Below are positions 1 through 11,190 of a stretch of DNA of 64,000 nt, in pieces (the first letter of the stretch is position 1; each line of letters starts with the position of its first letter). This stretch comes from Hysterangium stoloniferum (Eukaryota > Basidiomycota > Agaricomycetes > Hysterangiales > Hysterangiaceae), in NCBI GenBank assembly GCA_015178975.1, contig WHVD01000035.1, positions 679,153-743,152 on the forward strand. Direction: 5' to 3'. Below the pieces are notes generated by a model. The model worked only from the letters and a program-made list of their open reading frames with translations, did not search any database and was not told the origin of the DNA. The position numbers were made by a program, and so were the translations under genes.

Positions 1-1018
1 TGTGGAAAGTTCTGTGGACGAGAGTGGATAGATGTGTCCTAGGGTGGCTGGGCGCCATCTTCGAGATCGATTTTTAAGTCATATTCTCTGTGAGGTGGAA
101 GCCGGTCAGCTTTTTGCTTGCTAAAAACATCCGTGAAGTCATGATATTTCTCCGGGATGCCTTCTAGGTCAGCGGCTTGCTCAGATTTGGATACCAGGAT
201 TGAAAAATGTCCAGTTGCTTCATCAATTTTAAGTTGATAGTGAACGCCTGGGATCCATCCATTTTTGAAGCCCTAATAAAAGCTGCAGCATTAATCAGAG
301 AAATAGATGCTGGTGCCGTGGGTTCTGGGGAAGCTATGGGTGTCGTAGGGATCACAGGAGTCCTCGAGACTGCAGGTGCCGGGAAGGCCATGGGTGCCGT
401 GGAGGCTGGGATGGGCGCAGTTTCCTTGGCTGCCATGGGAGTCCGGAATGTTATACTGTTAGCTATCCAGTCAATCAATGGATTGTAGCGGGTAAGCCAG
501 TTATGTCCTAGGACCACCGAACAACTTGAGTCTAACTGGGTCACATAGAAAGTGACCAATTGAGATGTTCCACATGGGAAACAGATGGGTAAATCACAAG
601 CTTGGGTAACAACTGAATTACTTGTGCCATCGAAGAGGTGGAGACCGACAGGATTTATCGAATAAGTTGACAAAGAATTTTTTTGCGTGAATTTTGTATC
701 TAAAAAACAATAAGTCGAGCCGGAATCTATGAGAGCTGAAAAAATGAATTTTGTAATCATATTAGACATAAGTTTAACGAAAAATGAATCAGAATGTGAA
801 AGAGCGGATGCATTGAGACGGGTAAACTCTTGAATGCACAGAGAGGCAACGCAACCCCCAACCCGTGCGGAGTCTGTGGGGTTGCTTACTCTTTTTTTGA
901 ATTGGAAGCCGGTTTGTCCTTCGACGGGGTTTCCATGGAAGCCTTGGCTGTTTGACCCTTTGAAGAGTTTGCTTTTGCCAGCGGACATTCTGGGACTCGA
1001 TGACTGGGTTTCCTGCAC
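1..1018 (-). pseudogene. Ty3/gypsy pol, protease to start of RT (gypsy-1, partial)
   Basis: This is the beginning of a gypsy pol whose remainder lies beyond the left edge. The frame is open from before 1018 down to 164 and contains the retropepsin active site ALIDSGSTYCFLD, followed by a DGTSN and GHNWLTRYNPLIDW region very like the pol at 59217-62828. Around positions 215-235 the reading frame changes by one base. From there to position 1 the continuation (EKYHDF..VFSKQKADRL..) matches the start of the gypsy-2 reverse transcriptase in another frame, so the copy carries at least one frameshift. Pol begins in the -1 frame relative to gag, just upstream of the gag stop. Most CpGs are retained, so decay is recent. 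Confidence 0.85.
892..898 (-). promoter_or_regulatory. -1 ribosomal frameshift heptamer between gag and pol
   Basis: On the minus strand the gag frame reads TCA AAA AAA GAG TAA, which contains the canonical slippery heptamer A_AAA_AAA two codons before the gag stop. The pol frame is the -1 frame and is open straight through the site. A downstream stimulatory structure was not assessed. Confidence 0.6.
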
Positions 1019-1980
1019 AAGAGACAGAGGTTGTTGTCCATACGACGTTGTCTTTCCTGTGGGGTCAATTTGCCATCGGGTCCGAGTTTGCCTGAGAGGT
1101 CGGGTTTTCCGGCTTGCTTGCTGGACTGTTGACCCTTGTTATTGTCCTTGTTGTTATTGTTGTTGTTTGAAGACTTTTTATCGTTCTTCTTGTCAGATTG
1201 CGTGGAGTTCTGGTTGCTAGTTGACGAATTATTGTTGTTGTTTTTATTGGCCGTGGACTTGTTCACCTTGTCCGCGGAGGTCTCATGGGCAACTTCTGTG
1301 TGATGTTCCCAATAATGTGCGTCCACGTTTTGAGCTTTGAGGTGCATACGGGACAGGGTTTTTGGCTTGCCATCTTCTCCTTTCGAGACTTCATCTTTCA
1401 GGTGGGATGGCAGACCGGCGTAAAATTGGTGGAGAGTGGGATTGCCCCACTGACAACGAGCTGCAAGATTATTGAATTGGACGATATAGTCCATGATGCA
1501 CTGCGTGTCCTTCATACGAAGATTTGTGAGACTATTCTCGGCTTCTCCTGTTGGGTCATATGGGCCGAAGTTAGTTTCAAGCTCCTCAACAAAAGCCTCC
1601 CAATTGTCGAGCCAGAGCGGCTCTTCCTCGGAAATCCCGCTAAAAGCCGGTTCGAACCATTTCAATGCAGATCCCAACAAATATGACAGTGCGTAGTTGA
1701 CTTTTCAGGAGTCCATGGAGAATGCAGCAGATCGATCGCGGAAATTGAAGCGACATTGCATGAGGAAAGTAGAGAGTTTGTTTGGGTTGGAACCTGTGAA
1801 GGGTTCCAGAGCATTGACTTTTGACTGTGGAGGTTCTTGTTTCTTTTTCTTTTGTTCTTCGAGCAGGTGCATCATGAATTTATCTATAGTACCTGCTAAA
1901 AATTTAGAAGTAGGATCCCCCAAGTGCGGTCGTTGACTAGGTGGAGGATTTTCGACACCTTTGCCCTTGTCGGGGGTCAC

Positions 1981-2421
1981 GGATTCATCCTCATGCTCGG
2001 ATTCGTCCTCGTGCTCGGATTCGTCCTCGTGCTCGGATTCGTCCTCGTGCTCGGATTCGTCCTCGTGCTCGGATTCGTCCTCGTGCTCGGATTCGTCCTC
2101 GTGCTCGGATTCGTCCTCGTGCTCGGATTCGTCCTCGTGCTCGGATTCGTCCTCGTGCTCGGATTCGTCCTCGTGCTCGGATTCGTCCTCATGCTCGGAT
2201 TCATCCTCGTGCTCGGATTCATCCTCGTGCTCGGATTCGTCCTCGTGCTCGGATTCGTCCTCGTGCTCGGATTCGTCCTCGTGCTCGGATTCGTCCTCGT
2301 GCTCGGATTCGTCCTCGTGCTCGGATTCGTCCTCGTGCTCGGATTCGTCCTCGTGCTCGGATTCGTCCTCGTGCTCGGATTCGTCCTCGTGCTCGGATTC
2401 GTCCTCATGCTCGGATTCGTC
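1981..2421 (-). repeat. 18-bp coding minisatellite, about 24.5 units
   Basis: On the plus strand the unit is ctcggattcgtcctcgtg. On the coding strand it encodes Asp-Glu-Ser-Glu-His-Glu. There are 24 full units plus a partial one, with only a few units carrying single C/T changes. Because 18 is a multiple of three and the unit contains no stop, several frames on both strands stay open across the array, which produces spurious long ORFs on the plus strand. Confidence 0.95.
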
Positions 2422-2484
2422 CTGGTTTTCCAGGACTTCTTCAATACGGGCTTCTTCCGTGGATTCCGACTGGTTCACAAGCAT

Positions 2485-3285
2485 CTGACTGGTATACAGA
2501 GTTAATGGGGAATGAAGAGTCGACGGTCCAGGTAATGATGCCTGTGCATGTGTATTTCTTCTTGGGAGGATATCTGAAAACTATTAAGTATACCAAATTC
2601 TAATATACTCTAAAGGTCATTTAAACATCTGGGATGTGATTCAAACATAATTTGGTTTTTAAAACTTTCAAAAAGTTTTAAACTCTCTCATACATTACAA
2701 ACTAAAGAATCTTTCTGGACACGAGTAGACAATAAAAAAAATTAGTAGTTTGAAACACTAATACTTTTAAAAAGTAGATACCTTTAGATAGTACATTCCA
2801 TGCATATGTATATCATTGGCACCTCTAAATACATATGTATTACTTCGGAATGGATCTGTCAATCTGAACAGATTTCTACTTGATTCAACATACCCAGAAT
2901 ATATAGGTAATTTCACTTAATAAAGAAGGCCATAGGATGAAAAATTTCCAATGACATCTCATATATTTTACTAGGAAATAACTACATTACAGCTTTTAAA
3001 AGACAAAGTACTAATAAAAGTATTAGTAGACATCTGTAAAAGGAAGGAAATTATATACAATAGAATTTGTTAAATAACTATGGGTTGTATAAGATGTAAT
3101 ATGGAGAACTATTTCTGATGGTTGTTTTTTGATGATATAATTGTTTCAGAATAGATATCACTATTTAAAGATGGAGTTTTGTAAAAATAAGACTTTTATT
3201 AGTAAATATTTGAGATTATAGTAATTATAAACACCCTCCTTGGTGGCATAATAAACACAATCTGCGAGTGTTAGTGAGAAAATAC
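2485..3285. other. AT-rich leader or intergenic stretch without a gene
   Basis: About 800 bases between the gypsy-1 gag start and the family B LTR. They are strongly AT-rich with no coding potential that I can support. If the LTR at 3286-4103 is the 5' LTR of gypsy-1, this would be its untranslated leader. However, no convincing primer-binding site is visible next to the LTR, and a repeat found elsewhere in the window sits at 3120-3232, so part of it may be inserted DNA. Confidence 0.5.
3120..3232 (+). repeat. Short dispersed repeat, inverted copy at 57123-57225
   Basis: This stretch contains agaatagat..cactatttaaag followed by atggagttttgtaa and cttttattagtaaa. It matches the reverse complement of 57123-57225 at most positions. 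I see no coding content. It could be the end of a small transposon or an LTR fragment. Confidence 0.5.
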
Positions 3286-4103
3286 TGTTAGGATACACAC
3301 ACAGGGTGGGTCTCCGGAGAAACCCGTGGGATATCCGGCAGGACTTGGCTTCAGCTTATAGGCTGCGCCCTTGCTAGATCGTGTTGTCCAATTTCAAACA
3401 GGTGGACGGGAATCCCGGGGAGTCCAGGCGGGGTTCATGGGTTGTAGGTTGTAGGTTGGAGGTCGTGGGTTGTAGGTCGTGATAGTTGAGAGAGGTAGAT
3501 GTGCTGGAGCCCGTGGGCTCTGACTAGTGAGAGCGATGTGAATCAAGCAAGGGTTTAGAGTGGAAAATGGATTAGATTACTGGGGGGAATCTAAGCTAAT
3601 TTTCTGACTGGATTGTATGTACAACATCTGCCAGTTTAAATAGACTGTGGAGTGAATGACATACCAAATCCAGTAATGATTAAACAAAAATTAACAAAAC
3701 ATAAAACAGGAACAGTAAACACCAAGTTTGGTGTTAGGAATGGGACGGAACGGAGCGGAGTCCAAATTGTGACAAAGCATAACCCATAATGGGAAACGGA
3801 GCAGGAGTGGAGTCCAAATCGTGACAGGTCATTTGACTAAAACGGGAATGGGGCTCAATTAGAGTGGTGACGGGATTCTGAGCGGGGTCCGGTGACTGAT
3901 GCGTGGGATGAAGACGGACATAGACAGAGATGGAGTCTGGGGGAAGTCCGGTGACTGATATGTGTCGTAATGAGGTCGAATGTAACAAGTCTTGACATAC
4001 AGAGTCCAGGCGGGAAATCCTATAAACAGACAATTGGTGCATGTAGGGCATGGTAGTGTACAGGTTAGTGCCTGGAGTCCAGCAGGATTGTCCAGTTGTA
4101 ACA
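3286..4103 (-). mobile_element. Family B gypsy-type LTR, probably the gypsy-1 5' LTR
   Basis: An 818-bp LTR starting TGTTAGG and ending TAACA on the plus strand, nearly collinear with the solo LTR at 16016-16834. The flanks (aatac and tgttg) do not form a target duplication, so it is not a simple solo LTR. Position and orientation fit the 5' LTR of gypsy-1. It carries the ggcttcagctta block shared with LTR families A and C. Confidence 0.7.
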
Positions 4104-4577
4104 TGTTGCCACCATTATATTTCCAGTTATCTCAGTTTACTAAATGTATCATAGTGTATTTGCTACAGGTAACAAATATAGTCAAACCACTTCTCCATAT
4201 CAACTGAGCATATTTGTTTTACAAGATTTGCTACAAAGCTGACTGAGGTACCCTGCAAGCTAGTCTTGGGATTTATATATCTGAGTGTGTAAGCTGTACC
4301 ACACGGTTATCAGAGTGATCTGAGATCCTCATTCATAGATGAGCTTGGTGTAGCGAGATCTCAGATACAGGTCATGGTTTGTCTGCATATCATCAGATTT
4401 TGTTATCACCTTCATCATAATGTGCCTCACCTTCCATAGAGAGTGGTCTCTGGTATTGGGGTCTCCTCTGCAGGCCACCCCGATTTCATTTAAGAGGCCT
4501 ATGGTTGTACCATATCAGGTGAAATGGTCGTGACGTATACTGGATGCGATATACATCCCTTCAGCACTCTCACAAAG
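4104..4577. other. Copia LTR-like remnants
   Basis: Bases 4104-4150 match, in inverted orientation, part of the copia LTR at 42727-42971 (gccaccattatatttccag and following). The stretch around 4160-4245 carries gtaacaaata and gactgagg motifs typical of the same LTR family. Exact ends, and whether this is the 3' LTR of copia-1, cannot be settled. Confidence 0.4.
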
Positions 4578-6440
4578 TCATAATGCAGGACACTGTTTTT
4601 TGAAGAGGACCTTGGCCAGTGGCTTTGTGAACATGCCGGCAAGATTATTGGTAGATGTGATTTGGCACACTTCTATGTCCCCTTCCTTGACCTGTTCTTG
4701 TATATAGTGATATTGTATGTCGATGTGTTTGATGCATGTGTTGTGCTTCGCATTTTTGGTTAAGAGTACAGCCCCAGAATTATTGTTAGACAATATGGCT
4801 GGCTTTGGCAGTGGAAAACTGACCTCATCCATGATGGCATACATCCATAATATTTGCTTCATACCCCTGGTGAGTGCCATGTATTCTGCCTCTATTGTGG
4901 ATAATGCTACTGTCAGTTGGTATTTGGAACCCCATACAGTGGGCCCCCCTGCTTGAATGAATACATGCCAGGAGCAAGATCATTGTGTATCAATATCCCC
5001 ATGTAATCTGTGTCAATGTACCCACCTGGGGCAAGATTCTTGTTTGAACCACTGTACATAATCCCACAGTCAAGTGTTTCCTTGACATAGTGCAATACAT
5101 GAGTGAGTGCATTCCAGTGCACTTTCCCCAGATTCAAAGCAAACTTGCTGAGTGTAATTATGGCATAGGAAAGATCTGGTCATGTAGCAATTTGTGCATA
5201 TATACATACATGATAGACCCCAACAGTTCATGATAAGGCTTATTCAAGATACAAATATGGTGCTTGACCATCTGTGGGGCTTATTCCTTTGTTAGTGTGA
5301 TCCCTGGTGGTAATGGTGTTACATGAGGGTTCAATTCTACCATTCAAAATGTTCGAGGTACGCACACTGTGATATCCTTATTGTACCATGCTCCCTATCT
5401 CTGTCAATTTGTATTCCCAAAATGAGGTTGGCATTCCCCAGGTCTTTCATCTCATAAGTCCAGCCTAGCTCATCCTTCACTCATTTGGCTTTTTCTTTGG
5501 AGGAAGATATCCCAGTTGTGTCATCAGTGTACATGCTTGTTATGGTTGTATTCCCATTCATGTGTCTAGAGTGTACTGATGGGTCAACCTTTTAGCGATA
5601 GTATCCCACTTGCCCATTTCTGTCAAAAGTACCCCACCAATTGTTGGCACCATCTACAGTATTGTGCCATAGAGTGTCCTTTCCAACTGCCCAACCTTTC
5701 CTGCTTCCTTTGCTCCATCAGGTAGTCCTATGTATGTTGTAGCTTGAGGAATGGAGTTAAGGTATGCTACAATGTAATCAATTTTCCAGGCTTCCATGTT
5801 GGTTGCTGCAGCAATTGTGAGGTTCATTTTCAGTGACTCATCACACAACTGAGGTGTACATTTTGAAGAAGTTGACACCAGGGATTTGGGTGAAGCCTTT
5901 AGCAATGAGGCATGCCTTACATGTGGTGAATTCACCATTACCATCATACTTGTTTGCAAAGGTCCATTGAGTCTTTATCAGTCTGGTGTCCTTGGAACAA
6001 TCCACTACTGTCCAAACCCCTTGTTTCCTCAATTCTTTGTTTATCCCATATACACATCAGGGTGTGTCATCACCTCACTGTATGTGTTTGGAAGCCAAAA
6101 GCTTGTTGGGTCTGGAATGGTTTTGGTGTCTATGTGGAAAGCTCTGACTTGGTTGTGGTCAATTGTATGTGTTTTGTTGTCTGCCCATGCCTCTCCAGTG
6201 GCCTTAGCATCTTGTATGTTGTTCTCTGAGGTTATTGAATCCTTAAGTGCCTGTGTTGGTACAGGGACACCCAGTGAGTGGCATGGCACAGGTTCCATGG
6301 CAGTTATTTCTGGGACAGACAGAGATATGTTAGTTGGAGATGTGTAGTCATGTGCTGGTGCTAATCCCCTGTGAGTCTTGTCTAGTCTCTTGCTGACCAG
6401 TGCATCAAGTGTAATGTTGTCAGTGTTGACCATCTCCCCC
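4578..6440 (-). pseudogene. Ty1/copia pol remains: RT and RNase H (copia-1)
   Basis: Read on the minus strand, the order is integrase-RT linker (6041-6430), RT start (WTVVDCSKDTRLIKTQWTFANKYDG at 5841-6032), RT core (AAATNMEAWKIDYIVAYLNSIPQA and LERTLYGTI at 5654-5820), then RNase H (LAPGGYIDTDYMG and MALTRGMKQILWMYA) ending with NTCIKHIDIQYHYIQEQV and AGMFTKPLA near 4600-4700. Many frameshifts and stops and strong CpG loss mark it as dead. It is the same family as copia-4 at 19-26 kb. Confidence 0.85.
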
Positions 6441-7070
6441 TGTGAGGGGTATACCTTTACCATGGTTTCACTGCAGTAAAATACTTCTTTCATTTCATTT
6501 ATATTTTACATATTTTATTCATATTTTCTTATCCTTTACATTCTTTGACTATTGCACCATTTCATTAGTTCAAAGTCCTGTGTATACTTGTGGGTGCACT
6601 TGGTGCCAAAGAAAGACAGACACTTTTTACCCTGTAACCACAACTTGCCCAGACACCCATTTAGTGTCCTGCAAGTTGTGATTGGGGTATCGTCTTGACT
6701 GTCACAGATGGGCTTTAACTATCAGCACAATCACTGTTCTGAACTATATTAGTTGAAACCCAAGCCATTATCCTAATCCACATGGACTACATCCATGCTA
6801 CTCTGCCCTTGCTCCACTCTCTTATTACTTCCTTAATCATTAGAGCAGTCACCCAGAATTGTACTGTAAGGTCAATTCTCCTTCCAGTTGTCTTAGCTAT
6901 CTATTTGGTACCTGAGACAACTAATCCTTTCAGTTGTATTGAACTTAGACAGTCAATACACATTTCAATCTGTATTAGACTTATGTAGATAGTCAATACA
7001 TTGTCGTGTTGTACCTAAACGGTTGATATTCTTCATATATAGAATGGTTAGAACTTCATGACTCTTCACA
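6441..7070. mobile_element. Solo LTR, family D (630 bp)
   Basis: Starts TGTGAGGGG and ends CTCTTCACA, with a 5-bp target duplication ccccc on both sides (6436-6440 and 7071-7075). It has the same length and outline as the LTR at 21189-21818 but has lost most CpGs, so it is the older copy. It interrupts copia-1 between integrase and RT. Confidence 0.85.
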
Positions 7071-7490
7071 CCCCCTCACTTGACAAATCATTCAGCATTT
7101 TGTGACTGCAGTTCTCCTCGAAGATTACATCATGGGAGTGAAAAATGTGGTGGGGTTCTGGGTCATAGATTCAGTAAGCATCATGTCTAAAATAACCTAT
7201 GTGAATCCCTTTGATTGAGCATGGGTCCAGTTTACTGAACCTGCCACCAGCTTTGACTGGGATCTTAGCATAGGTGATAGATACATCTGAGTGGTTGCAG
7301 ATACTGTAAGGAGTTTTCTTCCATACTACAACTCAAAGGGCATGACATTGGGGTGCCTAGCAGTGGGGATGAAATCCATCATGTATGTGATTGCAGCTGC
7401 TATTTCACACCATAGCAATGGTGGGAGGTTGTTTTCAGATAAGCAGATAGAGTGGTGTGTAGAAGGGCTCCAATGTGGGATGATAGGATG
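7071..7490 (-). pseudogene. Copia-1 integrase C-terminal remains
   Basis: The reverse strand encodes the end of the integrase core (ICLSENNLPPLLWCEIAAAITYMMDFIPTARHPN) and a following PFEL motif. It aligns with copia-4 on either side of its LTR C insertion (22906-22934 and 23677-23760). Similarity fades upstream of about 7490, so the 5' half of copia-1 is missing or too decayed to recognise. Confidence 0.7.
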
Positions 7491-7947
7491 AAGAGGGTAA
7501 GGATAGGGATGGGTAAGGGAAATTTTCCTTTTTAGTGGATATTGCAACAACCAGTGTTGGAAGGCCTCTCCCAGAAGCTTTGAGATTAATTTTCTTACCA
7601 CCAGACACTTGTTTCTTCTCAGTTCATAAATGATTCATGTTCTCTATGGCTATCTTCTTTTCTTCTAATGATTCTGCCAATTTGAATTCAATATTAGTGA
7701 CCTCCTTGCATATGTGATCAGCCCTGTCCACTCATTCAATACATAGAGAACTCTGATGATTATTTGAGATGAAATGGTGTGTTAGTGTGTTTTGATGATT
7801 TTTCAAGATGCAATTTTCTGACACTGATTGAAGTTCCCTTGCAATCTGTTTATCATATTCAAATGCACTGTAGTAATGAGATTAGATATTCATGATGATT
7901 ATACAGATTGTGTAACTTACCTGTCAATTGCCTCTGCAAGTGGGATG

Positions 7948-8689
7948 TGTTAAGAACTGAAAACTGACTAATGCCAGTAGGCCGATGGGGACCGATCGGA
8001 AGGACTTGGCTTCAGCTTATATGCTGTGCACTTGCAAATAACTGTCGGGTGTCCTTAAATTTCAGATGGGTGAAGACTAGTCCTAACGAGTACCTCTCGG
8101 TGAGTTACCAATTGGGACCGAAGGATAAGTCAAGTGTTGGGCAAGGGGTCAGGGACCAAGAATGGGCGAGTGCACATGAAGGTGGAGAGCGGGATACTTA
8201 GTGTAAGACTTCTAGAGATATATGTGGGTGTTCTGAGTTGATATTCTGATTGCCTAGTAACTACAACTACAGTGGGTTCATATACAAGTATTCAGTGTCT
8301 AGAAAATACTAACCAAGGGAAGAGTGGAAAACATTATTGACAAATAAACTTGACTAGGAACAGGAAGGTTATGATAAGTTCGGAGGCCATGATTAACCGA
8401 GAGCAGAATTACCAGAAAAGGAAATAGTCCAAGGGTTACAAGTATATATATAGGCATATGTGAAACATAGGGTAGAACAGATCATCATAATAAAAAGGGA
8501 TGTATCAGAGTATAACCAGATAGTACGAGTATATTTTGATAGGGGCATAAACGGGGTTTGATCACTGTGAAAGCATACATCAGTGTCAGGTGACCAACAG
8601 TTTCTGATGCGATGACTTGAGCGATAACTTGAAATGTCAATAGGTGGCGATATCCTCTGGGACCGTTGGGTTGCGACATGGTCATAACA
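7948..8689. mobile_element. Solo LTR, family C (742 bp)
   Basis: TGTTAAGAACTG to GTCATAACA with a perfect 5-bp target duplication ggatg (7943-7947 and 8690-8694). Same orientation and length as the copy at 22935-23676. Partial CpG loss suggests intermediate age. Confidence 0.85.
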
Positions 8690-10829
8690 GGATGTGGATA
8701 CCTGTGGCACGATTTGTTGCTCAATTTGACTGCTCATTAAGATTTGTGTTGGTTGGTCTGAGATCCCAGTCAGCTGATGGAACTTTTGAAAAATAGCAGC
8801 ACAGTACAGGGATATACCATGGATATGCAAGCTTGTTCTGCCATCAGTCTGCAGAACCAAAATAAATATAATGGTGTAAGTATTTCAGAAAAAGGAAATA
8901 CCTCGGATTTTCTGTTGTTCATGCTGCAAGCACCAAGCTGTAAATTCATCCATCTTCTCCTGTGTGGTTATATATTGAAAGTGAGTGATGTGGTTGTAAT
9001 CTTCATGCAAACCAACTGCCTTCAGAGGTTCAACCCCTCTAGAAAGCCAGTTAGACCAAAGTCACAAGAAAAGTACATAATGACATACCATTGGCAATGT
9101 ATCTTGCAAATATGACTACAATGCTGAACTATGATTTGTGGATCCTTTGTCACAATCCCACTGACCAAGGGATCATTTTGAGTTAACAAGAAGTCACCAA
9201 GGCCTTGCATTTCCAGAGAAGAACTGTCCACCATGAAGATAGCATATTTGCCTTCTTTGTGAAGGGCTTTGATTTTGTGGCCTTCACTAGTGACACACTT
9301 GGTTGGCCTTGAACCATTCTGTCCAAATTACATAAATGGTAGGCCTGTTGAGTTTTGCAATTGCAGTAGATGTGTCTGATTGCTACACCTGAGTAACCAT
9401 GAAGTTAAATAAAAATAGGGATTAAAGAACAAGTGGACTCACAGTGGCACAAACATGGATCCCAAATCACAATCTCCCACTCATTGAACTCCAAATACAT
9501 GCTAATATGTAGTATCAAGTATCATACTGAGTAGAGGTGACATTGTGGACAAGCTCTGCAAGATCAGGGTGATTGTTACAACAACTTCAATCTGATCATT
9601 ACCATCATTGCATAATTCACTATGCATGGATTGGATGTATTGCTCCCACACAGGCCATTTCAACTTAATGTTTTTGTACATGTGCTTTACACTTGGTATG
9701 TTAAATGTCAGAATGAGATGAGAACCAATTAAGAAAACTTGCACCTGCTATATCCTTTCCCTGGGGATATTGCTTTTGTTTCATCCCACTGAGAATGCAC
9801 TGTTTGACTCAGTGCTAGTCACCTTGCTGTCAGTGGCCTTTTGTGATGCAAGCAGAGCTTTTGTGGTCAGAGCTGCAGCATTAATAATGCTCAATAAAAA
9901 GGCAAGTAAATGGAAAGAACCACTGACCTCAATAAATCTGTCCCACTGTTGAACCAATAAGCCCAACAGCCTCAATTGCCTCTATGTAGAGTTCAATTGC
10001 CTCAAATGTTGGTTTTTGCAACACATAAAGGGGATGATTGTGGGGGAGTCCAGGTGTGGTCATGATGACAGCTTTTCAAATGGAATGATCAAGTGGAGAA
10101 TATATTATAATCTGAGTGGGGCATTGATGCTGGGTGATGAGGCCATTAATTAATTTTCCATTTTCAAAATGTATGTGGGCTAGATAGTAAATTAACAATA
10201 TATATGTGTATATAATAATATGCACTGAGACTTATGGCATTTCTCCTGTTTCAAACTAACAGTTGGTGGGATGATATAATAGCATGGACCTGTATACTTT
10301 TCAGTATTGCAAGATGTGGACCCTGGGTAGTGAAAATATCATTTAATGCAGACTGGGAGACATGGAGTGGAATTGAGAAATAAATGAGGGCATGTTGATC
10401 TTCAGCAAGTTGCCATGCTGAGCATCCAATGAATGGATCCTTGCCAAATGCTGTCATCTAAAGAACATCATTGTTGAAATGTATAAATAAATAAAAATCT
10501 TAAACTTACACTTTCAAAAGTCTAGATGATTGACCACCCCTTACATGTTCCATCATTGAATTTACAAGTTCAAAATGCAACACTATTATAAAAACTTAAA
10601 TTAAAGCTAATGAAGTGAATATAAAGGTAATAAGGACTTACACTGCAGCCACGCCAATAACCAAATCTGCTTCAGCAGCATTATTGGCTGTCTGTGCATT
10701 GTGGATCTCCTCAAAGGTCTTGAAATCATCACTGTATCACTCATACTTGAAGCATAAAAATGAATCTGCATGTGAGCACATAAAATGGCCATGGCAAACA
10801 TGAATGGCTCATTGAGTTTTGATCTTGCC
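8690..10829 (-). pseudogene. 3' part of a degraded multi-exon gene, unrecognised
   Basis: The minus strand holds coding-like islands separated by AT-rich, intron-like gaps: DDFKTFEEIHNAQTANNAAE (about 10650-10720), a stretch with FIGCSAWQLAEDQHALIYFS (10251-10457), INAAALTTKALLASQKATDS (9781-9900), and SSSLEMQGLGDFLLTQNDP..KDPQIIVQHCSHICK (9110-9234). Frames change and stops occur, so it is probably dead. The copia-2 insertion at 10835 separates it from the 5' part at 17114-18660. I do not recognise the family; it could be a host gene or the gene of an unidentified DNA transposon. Confidence 0.45.
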
Positions 10830-10834
10830 AAGAG

Positions 10835-11123
10835 TATTAGGTATAATGAGTATTAAAGAAGTAAGCACTTGTATGAAGAAGGTGAGACAGAATGTCTCGA
10901 AAAGATGCAATGCATTGTATTGTTCAATCTCCTCTTGAATGTACTATTATATACATGTAGTATAGCTAGTGAATCTCTCAGCAAATGTTTAACCACTGAG
11001 ATACTTAAATGTCTTTAGGTATTGTATAATATAGCAAACATTTAACTGCTGAGATACTTAAACATCTTTAGGTATTGTATAATATAGTGAACATTTAACC
11101 ACTGAGATACTTAAACAACTTTA
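10835..11123 (+). mobile_element. Copia-2 5' LTR (289 bp)
   Basis: Begins TATTAGGTATAAT and ends ACTTTA, directly followed by the primer-binding site. Matches the 3' LTR at 16878-17113. It contains three copies of a 53-bp tandem unit (starting near 10988, 11041 and 11094), whereas the 3' LTR has two. This accounts for the 53-bp length difference. Target duplication aagag here and aaggg at the far end (one mismatch). Confidence 0.85.
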
Positions 11124-11136
11124 GGTTATGGGCCCC
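11124..11136 (+). promoter_or_regulatory. Copia-type half-tRNA-iMet primer-binding site
   Basis: GGTTATGGGCCCC lies immediately after the LTR. It is complementary to the anticodon stem-loop of initiator tRNA-Met, as in Drosophila copia, which primes from a tRNA fragment. The same 13 bases follow the 5' LTRs at 19958 and 29584. Confidence 0.8.
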
Positions 11137-11190
11137 GGCTCTTTATATTAATAACATACAATAAACAAGCCATCCTAATTAATTGCTCAA

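Larger units (their letters stand above)
886..2484 (-). pseudogene. Ty3/gypsy gag with acidic repeat tract and one in-frame stop (gypsy-1)
   Basis: A Gag polyprotein read on the minus strand. In order it has a short N-terminus (from ATG at 2484), 24 full copies of the hexapeptide DESEHE, a linker, the retrotransposon capsid domain (EPFTGSNPNKLSTFLMQC.. to WFEP..NFGPYDPTGEAE), an Asn/Lys-rich stretch and a zinc knuckle CLLCRKPSHRVPEC (C-x2-C-x4-H-x4-C). A TGA at 1702-1704 interrupts the capsid domain. The gypsy-2 homologue has Arg (CGN) at this place, so the stop is explained by one CpG-to-TpG change. Everything else is open. The C-terminus ends SKKE-stop over the frameshift heptamer. Confidence 0.85.

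Noticed and set aside
1981-2421. Regularly spaced short repeats suggestive of a CRISPR array
   Set aside because: The units are directly contiguous without spacers, encode a hexapeptide in gag, and the DNA is eukaryotic.
1924-2603. Three long plus-strand ORFs with LGFVLV, ARIRPR and SSSCSD repeats
   Set aside because: They are other-frame readings of the 18-bp minisatellite, open only because the unit has no stop in those frames.
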